Source: Sepioteuthis lessoniana
Taxonomy: Eukaryota; Mollusca; Cephalopoda; Myopsida; Loliginidae
DNA length: 64,000 nt
Assembly: GCA_963585895.1 (NCBI GenBank)
Contig: OY757911.1
Coordinates: forward strand, 88,996,275 to 89,060,274
Direction of reading: 5' to 3'
The notes under the pieces are model-generated. The model was not told the origin of the DNA and ran no database searches. It was given only the letters and a program-made list of their open reading frames with translations. A program made the position numbers and the translations under genes. Of this stretch, positions 34,975-46,485 are shown in pieces (position 1 is the stretch's first letter; each line of letters begins with the position of its first letter).

Positions 34975-35799
34975 GGAAATTTCGTATTTTGGTTTGGTGC
35001 GCAATTTAATTCGACGCATAATTTCCCCCAATCAGGATGACTTATCCTATTCATCCCGGGTCTCCTTTACGGGCAGCAGAAATTGGGTAAGCTGCCAAAC
35101 ACAGTCTCTTTGGCTGAACAACGCCGTCCAGTGCAGACGTCTCACTAGCGGCTCTTGAATAGCAGCAGCAGCATGGACACATGAAGGAACCTATCTAATT
35201 TATGGATTCCTTGCGTCTATCTCTTAGACCAAAGAATCCCAGTTGAATATGAATTAGATACATTCAATAAGCCACTACAGGAATAACTTTATGTCACCCC
35301 CAAAATTGGCTATGTCGATGCGATGCTTTTATTCCGCTCCAGGCACCTAGCTCTCATTTCACCTCTGGGCAACCTTAATGGAGACACGCACGCCTCTCCC
35401 CAAAACCACCAGACATACGAAACTCACGGTGACTCCAAAGTTTATTTCCTCCAACGGCAAACAAGACTTTCGCTACATACTGCGAACATACATCCCTCGT
35501 ACGTCCAACGATACGCGCTGCCTTCTCAACTTTCTCATAACTCCATTTCGTCTCTTTACTCACAACCTTTCCTACGAGGCTTGCAGCACAAAAGCAAACT
35601 AAATATTCCATGCTGCAAATAAAAACTATTCCTAAAAACATTTCGACTTCGACATCTTGAACTTCTCTCTTTTTATATACCTAACAACAATTAGCGAGGG
35701 AATTACACACTTAGCGAGGAAACAACTCAACGTAAACACACACACGCACGTTACAACATTTTCCTCGCTAACAATAACAAATATTCCTTTATCGCTAAA
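34975..35799 (-). mobile_element. Solo LTR-C, copy 1, with 4-bp TSD AAGT
   Basis: On the minus strand it begins TTTAGCGATAAAGG, with TATATAAAAAG near 35675 and AATAAAAGCATCGC near the 3' end, and finishes CTTCCGCTACA. AAGT flanks at 34971-34974 and 35800-35803 fix the ends. The 5' end is therefore TT, not the usual TG. The ORFs at 35323-35641 are frames of the LTR. Confidence 0.87.
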
Positions 35800-35894
35800 A
35801 AGTAATTAAAATCTAAAAAGCAGTGGGGATAAAAAAAAAAAAGAAAGTAAAATAGAATAGAGCCAATACGCTGACTAGCTAAGAGTTGAGTTTT

Positions 35895-36100
35895 CACTTA
35901 GAGTTACGTTTTCTTTTTCTTTATTCGTTGAGTTAAGAAAGACAAGTCCGACATTTTTGCCTGTGGTTGAACTGTTGTCACTAGTCTTTCTTTTCTCTTT
36001 GTGGTTGTGTCATTCAGCATTTATGGTGAATGGGAAGATCCCATTCACACCAAATAGAGGTGTAAAATAACACCTTCGAACTTCTCCTCTTTGAGATATC
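35895..36100 (+). repeat. Dispersed direct repeat, copy 1
   Basis: GTTGAGTTAAGAAAGACAAG, GTGGTTGAACTGTTGTCAC and TTTATGGTGAATGGGA are collinear with 40555-40755. Family not identified. Confidence 0.65.
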
Positions 36101-36383
36101 TACTTATATGACTGTTGGCACGAATCACCCTTTAGTGGTTTGACCCACCTTGGAATGCAACCTGTTGTCATTGTTTTGTGTCCGCATTTTTAGTCTTTTT
36201 TCAACCTTCGGTTTAGGTTTGGGGTTCTGAGGAAGTTCAAAAGTGGACAACAAAATATCGAGCGGAAGGAGTGGGTCATGTAATTCACTGACTGGAACAC
36301 ACGAAGGGCATAGCTGGTTTGCATGTCGAACACAGATAGAAAATGTTGGAATTTTTAAAATTCGGTAGTTAATAATTGCTCGA

Positions 36384-36720
36384 ATGTCATTGTCTTATTT
36401 CGAAGTTGGATCGTTACTGGCTCCTTGTGGCTATACAAGCAGTCGCCTGAGGCAGACAGCCCCTTTTTTGGCTTTGCTTCTTTTTGCTTTTGGCATCTTG
36501 CTCTTTCGCTTCGAGCTTCGTTTTAACTCCCTTGCCTTCGGGCAGTTTTGCTTTAGCCGGGAGTTGGGTAGAACACGCCAATTATGCCATTTCGATAGGC
36601 AGAGAATTCCACCATTCAGCTGACGCAAGGTAACCCGTCGTGCCAGGTCGTTATTCAAGATATAGCCATCCGAAGGTCATAAACACCCAAAAGAAAAGAA
36701 AAGAACGTTTTGCGTTCCTC
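36384..36720. other. Unrecognised moderately GC-rich stretch
   Basis: Two overlapping opposite-strand ORFs of 75-79 codons (36384-36623 +, 36431-36658 -) have no recognised domain. Confidence 0.3.
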
Positions 36721-36721
36721 G

Positions 36722-36729
36722 TGCTTACT

Positions 36730-36782
<53 letters not shown>

Positions 36783-36786
36783 AGCA
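36722..36786. repeat. (GA)n microsatellite inside 10-bp inverted arms
   Basis: TGCTTACTCT (36722-36731) and AGAGTAAGCA (36777-36786) are exact reverse complements enclosing about 45 bp of GA. Confidence 0.9.
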
Positions 36787-36863
36787 TACTTCGACATTTT
36801 GAAACAGAAGAATTGAAAACGATATCCGACCCAAAGTTTTAAAAACCGCTAGGGACTCGTGTT

Positions 36864-36956
36864 CCGAATTGTCGATAAAAGCTACAGAGAGGAGGAGTTA
36901 TTCAGCTCTAAATACTGAGTGTTTTCCCGGATGATTAGCAGACTTTCAGTTGGCAG
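36864..36956 (+). repeat. Direct repeat R1 abutting LTR-A copy 2
   Basis: 93 bp starting CCGAATTGTC and ending GTTGGCAG, directly against the LTR start. It matches 37353-37442 apart from about five substitutions and a 3-bp indel. Confidence 0.9.
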
Positions 36957-37352
36957 TGTTATATATTGACCCTCGACCGAGCCATCAATCAAGAGATGCA
37001 CCTGTGTAAATAAGCGGAAGAACAGCGGAAGCAGGTGTACGTAAGACAATAATATAACCAGGTGCCCGGGGCGGTTCGAGATGCCAAGTGAGAACTAGCT
37101 GCAGTGGCCCACAGTTGAGCAACCCCAGCCAAGATGAGAAAGAAGTGGTGCTATGGTCGAAGAATAACTTGGGGTCAATATAGCAGTCTGCCCCCGTCTC
37201 CAACTCACCTCTTACACACAAGAAACATCACCCTTTCGAGAATAAAGTGTGAGAGATATATTTTTATAAAGAAGTGTGTTCGTTCGTTCATTGAAGTTCG
37301 TATATTATGTTTGATTATGTTTCTGCTTATATTTGTATGTGGCTATACAACA
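36957..37352 (+). mobile_element. Solo LTR-A, copy 2
   Basis: Starts TGTTATATATTGACC and ends GGCTATACAACA. AATAAAGTGTGAGAG lies at about 37241. It is shorter than copy 1 (396 versus 568 bp). No 4-bp duplication is seen. Instead 93-bp and 90-bp direct repeats touch each end. The ORFs at 36985-37367 are frames of the LTR. Confidence 0.87.
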
Positions 37353-37442
37353 CCGAATTGTCCATAAAAGCTGCAGAGAGGAGTTATTCAGCTCTAAATA
37401 CTGAGTGTTTTCCCGGATGATTAGCTGATTTTCAGTCGGCAG
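37353..37442 (+). repeat. Direct repeat R2 abutting LTR-A copy 2
   Basis: 90 bp starting CCGAATTGTC and ending GTCGGCAG, directly after the LTR end. Confidence 0.9.
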
Positions 37443-37765
37443 AACTGATCCAAAAAGAAAAAGAAAAGGAACTTTTGAACTAGAAAAAAAAAAAAAGAAA
37501 CTTTTGAATTCTAATACAAAGTGATGGTATTTCCTTGAAAAATTGTTGAATGACTTTTAGCTTGTTGACGGTTCGACAACGTGTAAGTCATTATATATTC
37601 CAATTGCTTTTCCGTATTTTTACCTTAAGTCTACACTCCTTTGTGTTATTTCATTACATGTTTTTTATTTGTTTTGTGTTCAAAGAGAGTCGAGTCTGTA
37701 ACTCAACCAGCATGTGGAAGCATATGCAATGCAAGTGTTAGCATTTATTTGTAAGGTTTATTTCT

Positions 37766-38018
37766 CCGAGCCATTGTCCTAATGAGGAGAGTGTTCGCCA
37801 ATAGTCCGGGAGACCGAGGTTCAATCCCAGGTCGAGTCATACCAAAGGCTCAAAAAATGGTAATTGATGCCGCCTTGCCTAACACTCAGCACTATAAGGT
37901 AAGGATCAAGGGTAAAGTGGAGCAATCCAGGAAAAGCGCCCACCTCTACACCTCGGTGTAGTAACTTTTAAAAAGGGAGCCTTCGGGTAGCCCTCGACTA
38001 TAGTCGCCAACTTTATTT
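37766..38018 (+). mobile_element. SINE-A, plus strand
   Basis: Head CCATTGTCCTAATGAGGAGA, B box AGGTTCAATCCCAGG, body word CAAAAAATGGTAATTGATGC and end TCGCCAACTTTATTTCTCCG are recognisable. Confidence 0.88.
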
Positions 38019-39133
38019 CTCCGGGAATAAATTATTTTTCTGGGAAAACTGTTATTTTGTTTTTTGAAACATAGTCATCATTTTTTAGTAGTGCTAGCAG
38101 TGCCCTTCCCTTTTGCTTCCCCTTTTTTTCTCTTGCCTTACTTTCTCTGTCGTACTCCACCAGACTTGGTTGACTGCTGGGTCTGTGCTGCTGCTGTAGC
38201 CTAGACGTACTTTACCCTTTAAACTTATTTTCTGAACACCTGGTAATTAGGAGGAAAATTGTATACGAATAACGACTAGCTTACGTAAACCCTTTTGTTG
38301 ACCTTGCATATATTGCCCATATCAATTTTCCCACCTAAAGACTGTACGTCCACATCATAGGGGACATTTCCGGTATGGTACTCAATGTGATCTTGCTCCC
38401 ACTTTTTAAAACCACCGCGATAATTTTTAGTGAGCATGAATTGTCTTGGTACAAAACAAAACCATTTTTGCGGTTAAATTGGTTTCTATAACCGTATTTC
38501 TCCTGAGAAAACGTCAATTATGTCAACGGATAAGTGGATCTTCCGGTTCATAAGTACTTCGTGTTGGGAATTTGTTAACTTAAACCCTCAAAAAAGAGAC
38601 ATACCTTTTTCTCTCTGACAATCGCAGTTAGTCATTTAGACATGAGATAACTTCCGATCAAATAACGAAGCAACACATCAGGACTGCTATCAACACACGA
38701 GGTGTTTCCTTTATTTTAAAACAATAACAACTGAAAAAACAAAAGTCTAAGGGTAGGTAACTCACCCCTACAAAAAATGGTTTCGGCAGGTAATCTACTG
38801 TCCAGTGTGGGGTCAGTCTACTCGGATTAAAAAGAAAAATCATTACACCCGAGTGTCTTGTCGACAAATACAACACAAATTTATAAAAACAAAGCGAAGA
38901 AACGTTTTGTGTTGACAAAAGGAAAACCGAATTGAAATAATTATACATTTATATACACATGAAGATTTGTAATTTACAAAATAATTTTTGCTTTGTTATG
39001 TTGTGGTCGGAAGAGACCAAAAGTTCACCAGTATTCTTGTTAAAAAATAGTATCAATCAATATAATGTGTGTATATGTGTGTGCCTGTGTGTGTGAAGCA
39101 TGTATTATTGGTGTATATGTTTGGCTACTAACT

Positions 39134-39196
<63 letters not shown>

Positions 39197-40554
39197 GGAG
39201 GAGATTTGTGAAATCTGATTGAGGGGGTTCCAAAAGAAATTGGACAGATAGAAAAATGGTAAGACTTACTTTCGCCACTTCTATGAATATTTTTTGAGGT
39301 GTGTGAAATCGCTACAACGTTACCAAAAAGGATATTCTCCTACCAGTGGGGATAGAATGACAGCATTAAGCCAGAAAACCGATGGTTAGTTTTCGCTACG
39401 CAAGGTTTACCGATTAATGACCAAGTGTAATGTAATATCAAAGTTGTGTCTGAAGTGGTGTCAAGCGGAAAACAGAGTGGAATGTTGTTAACTAAAACTG
39501 TTATATATTTTCTGCAAGAATCAAAATCAACTTTGAAAGTGACCAATATAGAATTAGAATATGTATATGTATGCGATATTTTGTTTCGAACTAAAACTTT
39601 TAACACCCAAAATAATATTTTGGGTGTTGAAAGTTTTGGCTTTCTGAGAGTAACAAAAGCTTTCTTTGTGCCCACACTTGTTACATCTCTGTCACAGGTA
39701 TTTTGAATGGGCAAAAACGTGAATAATCCCGCTTACCACTGAACCAACATGCTATTGGTGGTCTCTTTTTTAGACACATTTGGAGTATTTTCTATCGCTT
39801 GTGTGCTATTTGTAGTAGATGATTTCGCTGCCTGTTGTACCATCTGAGTGTTGCGTTTCAAACACAGTAAACGTTAGCACTCAGTTGGGGTATCTTTCAT
39901 TGTGACATTTTTTGTCACTCAAGTTTCGACAGTTGTCGAACGCGAATATCTGCGTCGTGGGGAGATTGAAGTTCCAAGATAAAAATAAGACATTTAAACA
40001 GATCTTCTGTGAGCGACTGTTGCCGAAATTTTTTACATTCGCGATTGATGAAATCTGCGAAAGTAACATTGTTGTCTACCTAGCGTTTGGTTAACTAGAG
40101 ACAGTTTTATCGAACATTGGATAGGGAAAGTTGTTGACAAATATTTTACTAATTTGCCTCATTGTCCATGTAAAGTCTAAATCCTTTGGTTGTTTCGGAA
40201 GGATCGAATTTGTGAAACGTTCGTGTTCGACTTAAGTTTTCTCACAAGAAGATGTGCTTACCAAGCATCGTCTTCGCTAGCTAATTCATTGAGAAAAGTG
40301 TTTTCCCAGCGTTTGTACCATGCATAAAATGTGTGACTAAATTCAGGTTCATAACTGAATTCTGGAATAATTGAGGTGGTAGAGTCAACAGCAACTTTTG
40401 AACGGCTGTTAGAATTTGCGGCTCCCAGTTGAATGTTAAAACACTCAAACGGAATATAGTAAACATTCAAATTGTTTCTATTATTGTCAGAGACTTTCTT
40501 TCAACATTTCTGTTGTAATTGCCGTCGTTGAGTTTTTATTTTCTTATAACCACA
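38019..40554. other. Unassigned sequence with a possible old LTR and a GT microsatellite
   Basis: 38690-38950 read on the minus strand contains AAAATAAAGGAAACACC and looks like the R/U5 of an LTR. No ends could be defined. A long (GT)n tract lies at about 39136-39194. A 12-bp-arm inverted repeat built on AACACCCAAAAT is at 39602-39628. The ORFs at 39340-39714, 39881-40094 and 40258-40470 have no recognised domain. Confidence 0.4.
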
Positions 40555-40755
40555 GTGGTGTTCTCGCTTAATGTTCGTTTTCTTTTGCCTTGTTCGTCGA
40601 ATTAAGAAAAAGAAGCCCGACGTTTTGGTCTATGGTTGAACTTTTGTCACCAGTTTTTCTTTACTTTTCTCTCCTTGCTGGTTATGTCGCTCAGTATTTA
40701 TGGTAAATGGGATGATCCAATTTACACGAAACAGGGCTGTACAAACAGTAGATTC
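40555..40755 (+). repeat. Dispersed direct repeat, copy 2
   Basis: Collinear with 35895-36100: CGAATTAAGAAAAAGAAGCC, ATGGTTGAACTTTTGTCACC, TTTATGGTAAATGGGA. Confidence 0.65.
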
Positions 40756-40899
40756 GTTAGGAGATAGTCCTCCTATCACTAAGTTGAATTGATTTTTTTT
40801 ATTGATGACAAAAAAAAACTAATCTTACTTACCTGGGATGGGTTGACATGACTTTTCAAGGGTGAAAAATTCTTTAAATAAGCTGCAGTGTTCAGAAAG

Positions 40900-43800
40900 A
40901 TTTCCAGGTTAGCCCCTTTCACTCGACACAAGCACACGACATTCCCACACCTTTCGCCGAATTCCGACAAAAACAACCTCTATCTCTAAGCTCTAATTTT
41001 GACTTTAAGCTAATGCTTAAAGAAAGAGATCAGTGTCTGAGGAGAAACCCCTTCTGTTGCATCGTCCAAATCACGACTTTCGTAATGGCGAGTAAGCAGA
41101 GAAATATACAGTGCTTCTTCCTATCCAGCGGCGGAATCAGATTGTTATTGACAGAACGGGTTTCCTGGACAAAGAATTTTACTCGCAGCATGCGAACCAT
41201 GAAGTCTTCAACAAGCTTACTTCACAGATGTTCAGTGAAAGGTGTGGTCTATTGATCCCGCTGAGCCACTGCATCGGAAAAATTGCCATTGTCAATCCGA
41301 AATGCCTCTTACCGACCCAGTGGGCGTTACAAATCACTAATCAAGTGAGTGATGCCTCGTCATTATTGAAATACCTCATCTCGGGCGCCCAGGTCTTTAG
41401 GAATTGAACCTCCTCCTTTGTTATGTTGAACTCTTTCACTAAGTCATCTCGAACGGCCCTTTACAATAATAATGCCATACTCGACAACGGCTTGGTATAA
41501 GAGACGCCAATCTTAATCCGAAAAAAGTTCTAAGAGCATGCCGACATTTGTGATAAAAGGAGCATTCATTTCTGGGCAACTCATGGCCGAAAAGGCCTTA
41601 GCATCTTCTTTCCAGAATTCGCCGTTCCCGTCATATTGTACGCACATTTGACCGTGGAAACTAATACATAACATGTGCCAACGTGTATCGACATTCGGAA
41701 CGTTTTGACTGCTTTCGGAAGCATGACGGTAACACATCTTACAACGCACCACGGGAGCCCGGATGCACATAACGAATTGGGACAGGGCAAACTTGAACGG
41801 TACACGGGGGAGAGAGAGCTGAAAGGACGAGAAGATAAATGTGTGAGACACACCATACCCTTAAACAAGAGATTCCTCCGTGACCATATACGAATAGTAG
41901 CCACAACCTTTTGCAGCATCTCCGCCAGTTGGAGGCCGGACCTAACCAGGCGCTGAATATCTTGCACGGTCCGTCCGTTCAAATGAAGGAGCCAAGCAAA
42001 GAACAACCTTTCCACGTACCCAACTGAAAGCCCATAGACTTATAGCAGTTCATTTTAGACTCTGACACAGTTTAATACCTTCTTATTTCTTTGTTGACCT
42101 CCTCAATTCCAGCTTTGTTGGCAGGAGCTGTAGAATACGCAGACTGCACCTCTGAGGGGTAAAATTACACAACAAGGCCATCTTCTGGCTGTAGGTCGTG
42201 ACCCGTAATACTTTACGAGATCCTGATAGCTGAGCTGTCCGTGACCCGGTTGTCAAGGTCACTACGTGATCAGCAACACTCCACTTTAGAACTTACTGGG
42301 CTAGACAAGCAGTCGGAGAGGTCCGATGCAATCAAGTGGATGTTCATGTTAAGCTCTCGCACCAACATAAGTATTCAGACCGTATTCTTTAAATTGTTCT
42401 TGTGGCAAAAAAGTACTTATCTCTATTTTATCTTGAAGGTGTTAGTTGGTGACGGCTGAGGGTCAATTCCTCTGATAGCAATAGTTGAAACCAATTTAAA
42501 TTATGTGAAAACAAATGAATAATATCAAAAAGAAATATTAGAGTTAGATAGCAATACTTGAAACCATTTAATTGATTGCAAGCAAATGATTAATATTTAA
42601 TAGAATTATCAATATTAGAAAGCAGCACTTGAGACAATTTAACTGTGTGCAAGCAAATGATTAATATGAAATAGAATCATTAAAGTTAAATAATAATCCT
42701 TGAAACTATTTAACTGCGTGCAAACAAATGAGTTCTCACTCGTTTAAAAAGAAACAAACTATTCGCTTACAAATCATATATATATATAAACAGGATTTGA
42801 CATTGAATAACCCACAAGGGTTAATATACCATTAAACCAAATAACCAAACCGAACCTGCTCAATTTTAGTTCTGCTCGTTACAAGCACAGTAATGTTCTT
42901 AGCATGGATGAAGTACTTGGTAGAGGTGCAAGCATCAGGCAGCGTAATTCCGCGTAGGGCTGTGTTCGTTCTCAATTTGAGAAGGAACCGTTCCAACACA
43001 AAGATGTGCTGCATGAATAACAATAGACCCTTGAATTTATAGAGACAAAATGCAGGGTTTCGACTTTACCTTATACATTTTCACAATGACTCCGGGGACG
43101 CATACAAGAAGCGAATTCAGTAGCGACGAAAGCTCGGCTTAAAACAACAATAGCCTTCAAGAAAGTTCGGCTCAAACAAAGCATCCCTAAAGAAACGATA
43201 GCCAACCCTATCAATGGGATAAACTGATCAGCTTCGCTTTATCGTCGACTTTTTCGAAGATTGTACCTACCAAATGAAGACTATCTTGGATTATCCTGCT
43301 CTTTACACCAGTAGACTACTCAGGGGCTATCAGACTAGGCAAGACAATCTTTTGCAGAGACCTTCGCCTAAATATTTAAGTCAGTATTTAACATCACTAA
43401 AGAGCGAAAATTACTCATCTGTTGCCACCATCCTGTCCTTGCAAAGCAATTTTATGCTCGTAGCGTAACAGTTATCGTTATTAGAAATAGACCTGAGTTC
43501 AACTCATAGAGAAGTAGTCGGAAGGCTAGGCTCTTTAACCTTGATATATCAACCAATCTATGAGGAGGAGGAAAACAAAGAATTCAAATCAGTTGTAATT
43601 CGTTTAGAAATTCACCTTGTGTCGCATTCCGTTTTCGGCAAAGGGGTTGAGTAAACACAAAATTTACGACGCCCTTTAGATCGTTACCAGCAAGAGTGCA
43701 AACATGTACACTTCGTAGGAAAAGCTATCGATACCAGGAGTTTTGTCAGTCTCAATTTTCTCCAAACCTTGCTGGATTTCCACTTTTTCTATTGGCCTCT

Positions 43801-44110
43801 TACACACAGGCACTTCTGTTGCCTCAAGAGCAGAAGCAAGATAGGCGCCGAACTGAGTAGGACTTGGCTCCTAGGTGAAAAACTTATGGAAGTAGTCTTG
43901 AAATTCCTCGCAAATGGCTTTGGTTGTAGTCAGACATCATATATTTTGCTTTGTGACACTCTCGATATATTACTGTGAAGCATCTCTTAGCTTCTCAGCT
44001 CGCAATTCAAAAGCTATATTTGTCACCGCGCATGTAATTCTTTTTAACCTTGCCCTAACTACTAGCTTGATCCTTCTTAAAGAGATTAGCTCTGCAGAAG
44101 AATGAACCAA
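40900..44110 (-). pseudogene. Tx1-like non-LTR retrotransposon, heavily decayed
   Basis: Minus-strand fragments in order: EEFQDYFHKFF (about 43900), EKVEIQQGLEKIETDKTPGI (about 43750), LERFLLKLRTNTALRGITLP (about 42990), HAKNITVLVTSRTKIEQ (about 42900-42857), then after a SINE-B insertion EVNKEIRRY, SMGFQLGTWKG, MLQKVVATIRIWSRRNLLFK (about 41910), FWKEDAKAF (about 41610), CIFLCLLAITKVVIWTMQQK (about 41080) and CRVKGANLEIF (about 40920). The reverse-transcriptase box expected as ADD is AKN (42894-42911), and stops are numerous. The plus-strand ORFs over it are shadows. Confidence 0.82.
42109..42855 (+). mobile_element. SINE-B composite, full length, with target duplication
   Basis: The head starts CCAGCTTTGTTGGCAGGAGC and TGTAGAATACGCAGACTGCA. 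VNTR units occupy about 42480-42770. The tail GGATTTGACATTGAATAACC ends near 42855 in AACCAAACCGAAC. CTCCTCAATT (42099-42108) and CTGCTCAATT (42856-42865) are the diverged target duplication. They lie in adjacent codons of the split LINE frame, which confirms the boundaries. Confidence 0.85.
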
Positions 44111-44432
44111 GTACATAAAAAAAGTGAACATTAACGAAAATGGATTCAGAGGACATAAATTGGAATTACGTTGTTTTGACCAAAAAGAAAATGATAAAAA
44201 ATATACATTGAAAAATGATGAGAGGATTCTTATTCATTGTTTTCATGAATCAGAAACTCAAATAGGAGTTGATTTGACTACAAGCCAAGGTAAACAGAAA
44301 ATCAGCTCGGGAGATTTAATCCACGGGCCAGCGTTTGTCTATCAGCGGCCTGAGAACGAAAAAATTCGGGAAAGCAATTTTAAAAAATTCAACAATGGAA
44401 AATTTCAATTCAATTCTCTTACCGTTATGAAT
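44103..44432 (+). other. Unrecognised 110-codon open frame
   Basis: The frame opens after a TGA at 44102 and reads through NGFRGHKLELRCFDQKEND, GVDLTTSQGKQKISSGDL and YQRPENEKIRESNF before entering a (TA)n tract. It has no ATG near its start, and no clear splice sites frame it. Composition is protein-like, so it could be an orphan exon or a retroelement fragment. No family is recognised. Confidence 0.25.
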
Positions 44433-44436
44433 GGGA

Positions 44437-44487
<51 letters not shown>

Positions 44488-44488
44488 A

Positions 44489-44519
<31 letters not shown>

Positions 44520-44520
44520 A
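44437..44520. repeat. Compound (TA)n-(GT)n microsatellite
   Basis: About 45 bp of TA followed by TGTCTG(TG)n. Confidence 0.95.
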
Positions 44521-44559
44521 TTTAGGTAACAGATTTTCTTGTTGGCATATTTTCTTAAA

Positions 44560-45570
44560 GATCACCGACAAACATTGGGAGTTGAGTTTTTTTATTAGCC
44601 TTTTCCGGTTCATGAGTGAGGTGTCACGAATAAGGTTGAAGGCTGTTTGATAATTGTCCGAAATCTCTGATGTTACAGACCAAGTACATGTAATTTTGAT
44701 GTTTGTTGGTCATTATCGATGGCATGTGTGCAACAATACCATGGATTATGTAATGTTTTATATAATCAACAAATATCCAAAATGAGAGCATTCATCATGT
44801 GTAGTTGACGTATTTGAACGCACAATCCATTGCTACTTATTCGAATGTGTGGAATTCACTGCAGGGTCATGTGACTACAAATCAAGGAGACCATAGCACT
44901 ATACACCTGTGTCAGATGCATTTAAGCATTGTAGGCTCAAAATTAAAAGGGATTTTGTAAAGTGTAGAGATGTCTGTTTTTATAAGAACAGCTTCTGGTA
45001 TTTAGAATCATTTTTGCAAGATGTTTTTATTTAATAAAATTTTCATGTTATCAACTAAAATTTTTCTCATATTTGTGAGGGCGTTGTGGTCATGTAAGTT
45101 GTATTTATTAATGTGTATACAGATGGCGCTATCATCAGATAAATGGCAAATTAGTTTGTGAGAAAGGGTAGTGGTTGTTTATCCAAAGTATGAATAAAGT
45201 ATTGTTGTATCATCATTAGTGTTGGAGATACAATCTCCTAATGATACACAACATTAGCTTTACATAATGGAGTTTTTTAGATGCACTATTATTAGCAATG
45301 AAATGTAACTGTTTTAAATTCTTTTATAGTATATGATGAATCATAGATGTTAATTGGTATCTATTGGCGATGTATATCTTTAAATATTTTTAATAAGTGA
45401 TTCATAATGTTTATAGTTACAATGCATTTAGTTACAGTGAAATAGATTAATATTATCTTTATTAGGATTATTGTTTAAGTTACTGTTAGTAGAGGTCTGT
45501 AAAATCATCTTTATTTCTTCATCTACGATATGGTTTGGAAATTCATTATTAATTAGAGTTTGTTAAATGT
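44560..45570 (-). pseudogene. Penelope-like element, C-terminal and 3' part
   Basis: Minus-strand fragments include NEFPNHIVDEEIKMILQTST (about 45540), LGDCISNTNDD (about 45225), TTTTLSHKLICHLSDDSAIC (about 45160) and NMRKILVDNMKILL (about 45060). I recognise this order from GIY-YIG-type endonuclease ends of Penelope-like elements. Stops and frameshifts abound. The 3' flank (44560-44935) is an inverted counterpart of 48005-48365, with GTTCATGAGTGAG and TAATTGTCCGAAATC. Confidence 0.55.
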
Positions 45571-45874
45571 TGCTTGATTCTTTGTAGAAAATGACACAAA
45601 CATTTTAGAAAGCACAAACTGTAAAAAGACTCCGTATACTGGAAGCCATTCTTATTTGATATTTATTGCTTTTCAGGATAGTACATAGCGTGTCCCGTTT
45701 ATTATTATTATTTTGTTCGCATCCTTTCTTTGGGTTGAATGCCTTTTTAATCTCTGGCATAAAGCCCTTACTACATACTTTGGCACGAAAATAGGCGAAA
45801 GGAAAAGGTCCGGTGGCTGACTCCTTATGCAGGTCGATCACGTGGGGCAGAGGCCTTCGGCTTCCTTTTTTTGG

Positions 45875-46485
45875 TTTCTTGGCAGATAGAGAGCAGACGT
45901 GCCTACTATGGCTCTGCCTAGACTTACAGACTTCAGCACTTTGACTTTCAACTTTGAAAAGTTGAATTCGTTTTTTCTACTTCTCGACTGCTAGCTATGA
46001 AAGCTCTGACCCGAAAGTATATGTTTTGGACTTTATAATTCAACTTCGAAAAGTTGAATTCCCCCTTTTTCTTCTCAACAGCCACTGAGGGTGGCTGCTT
46101 GCTATGAAGGCTCTGGCCCTAATGTATTTGGTTTAGACATAATAATTCAACTTTGAAAAGTTGAATTCCTTTTTTTGCTTCTCGGCAGGACATAGACTGG
46201 ACGTGCCTTCTATGACTCAAGATAAAGTTGACAGACTTTATCACTTTGAATTTCAACTTCGAAAAGTTGAATTCGTTTTTTCTACTTCTCAAAAGCCACT
46301 GGGATTGGCTGCTCGCTATGAAGGCTCTGGCCCTAAAGTATATGCTTTGGACGTTATAATTCAACTTCGAAAAATTGAATTCCCCTTTTTACTTCGCGGG
46401 AGGAGAGAGCGGACGTGCTTAATGTTGCTGAAACTGAAACTGACTGACTTTGGGACTTTGTGGTTCAACTTCGAAAAGTTGAATT
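45875..46485 (+). repeat. ~105-bp tandem repeat with six conserved hairpins
   Basis: TTCAACTT-(C/T)GAA-AAGTTGAA-type inverted motifs recur at 45947, 46039, 46146, 46252, 46360 and 46464, with spacings of 92, 107, 106, 108 and 104. Hairpin arms are nearly invariant while the intervening sequence has two alternating types. One contains GGACGTGCCT-CTATG; the other contains GGCTGCTCGCTATGAAGGCT. Arrangement is roughly alpha-beta-beta-alpha-beta-alpha. Confidence 0.9.

Noticed and set aside
41111..41956. Plus-strand ORFs of 93-98 codons
   Set aside because: Antisense to the Tx1-like LINE frames.
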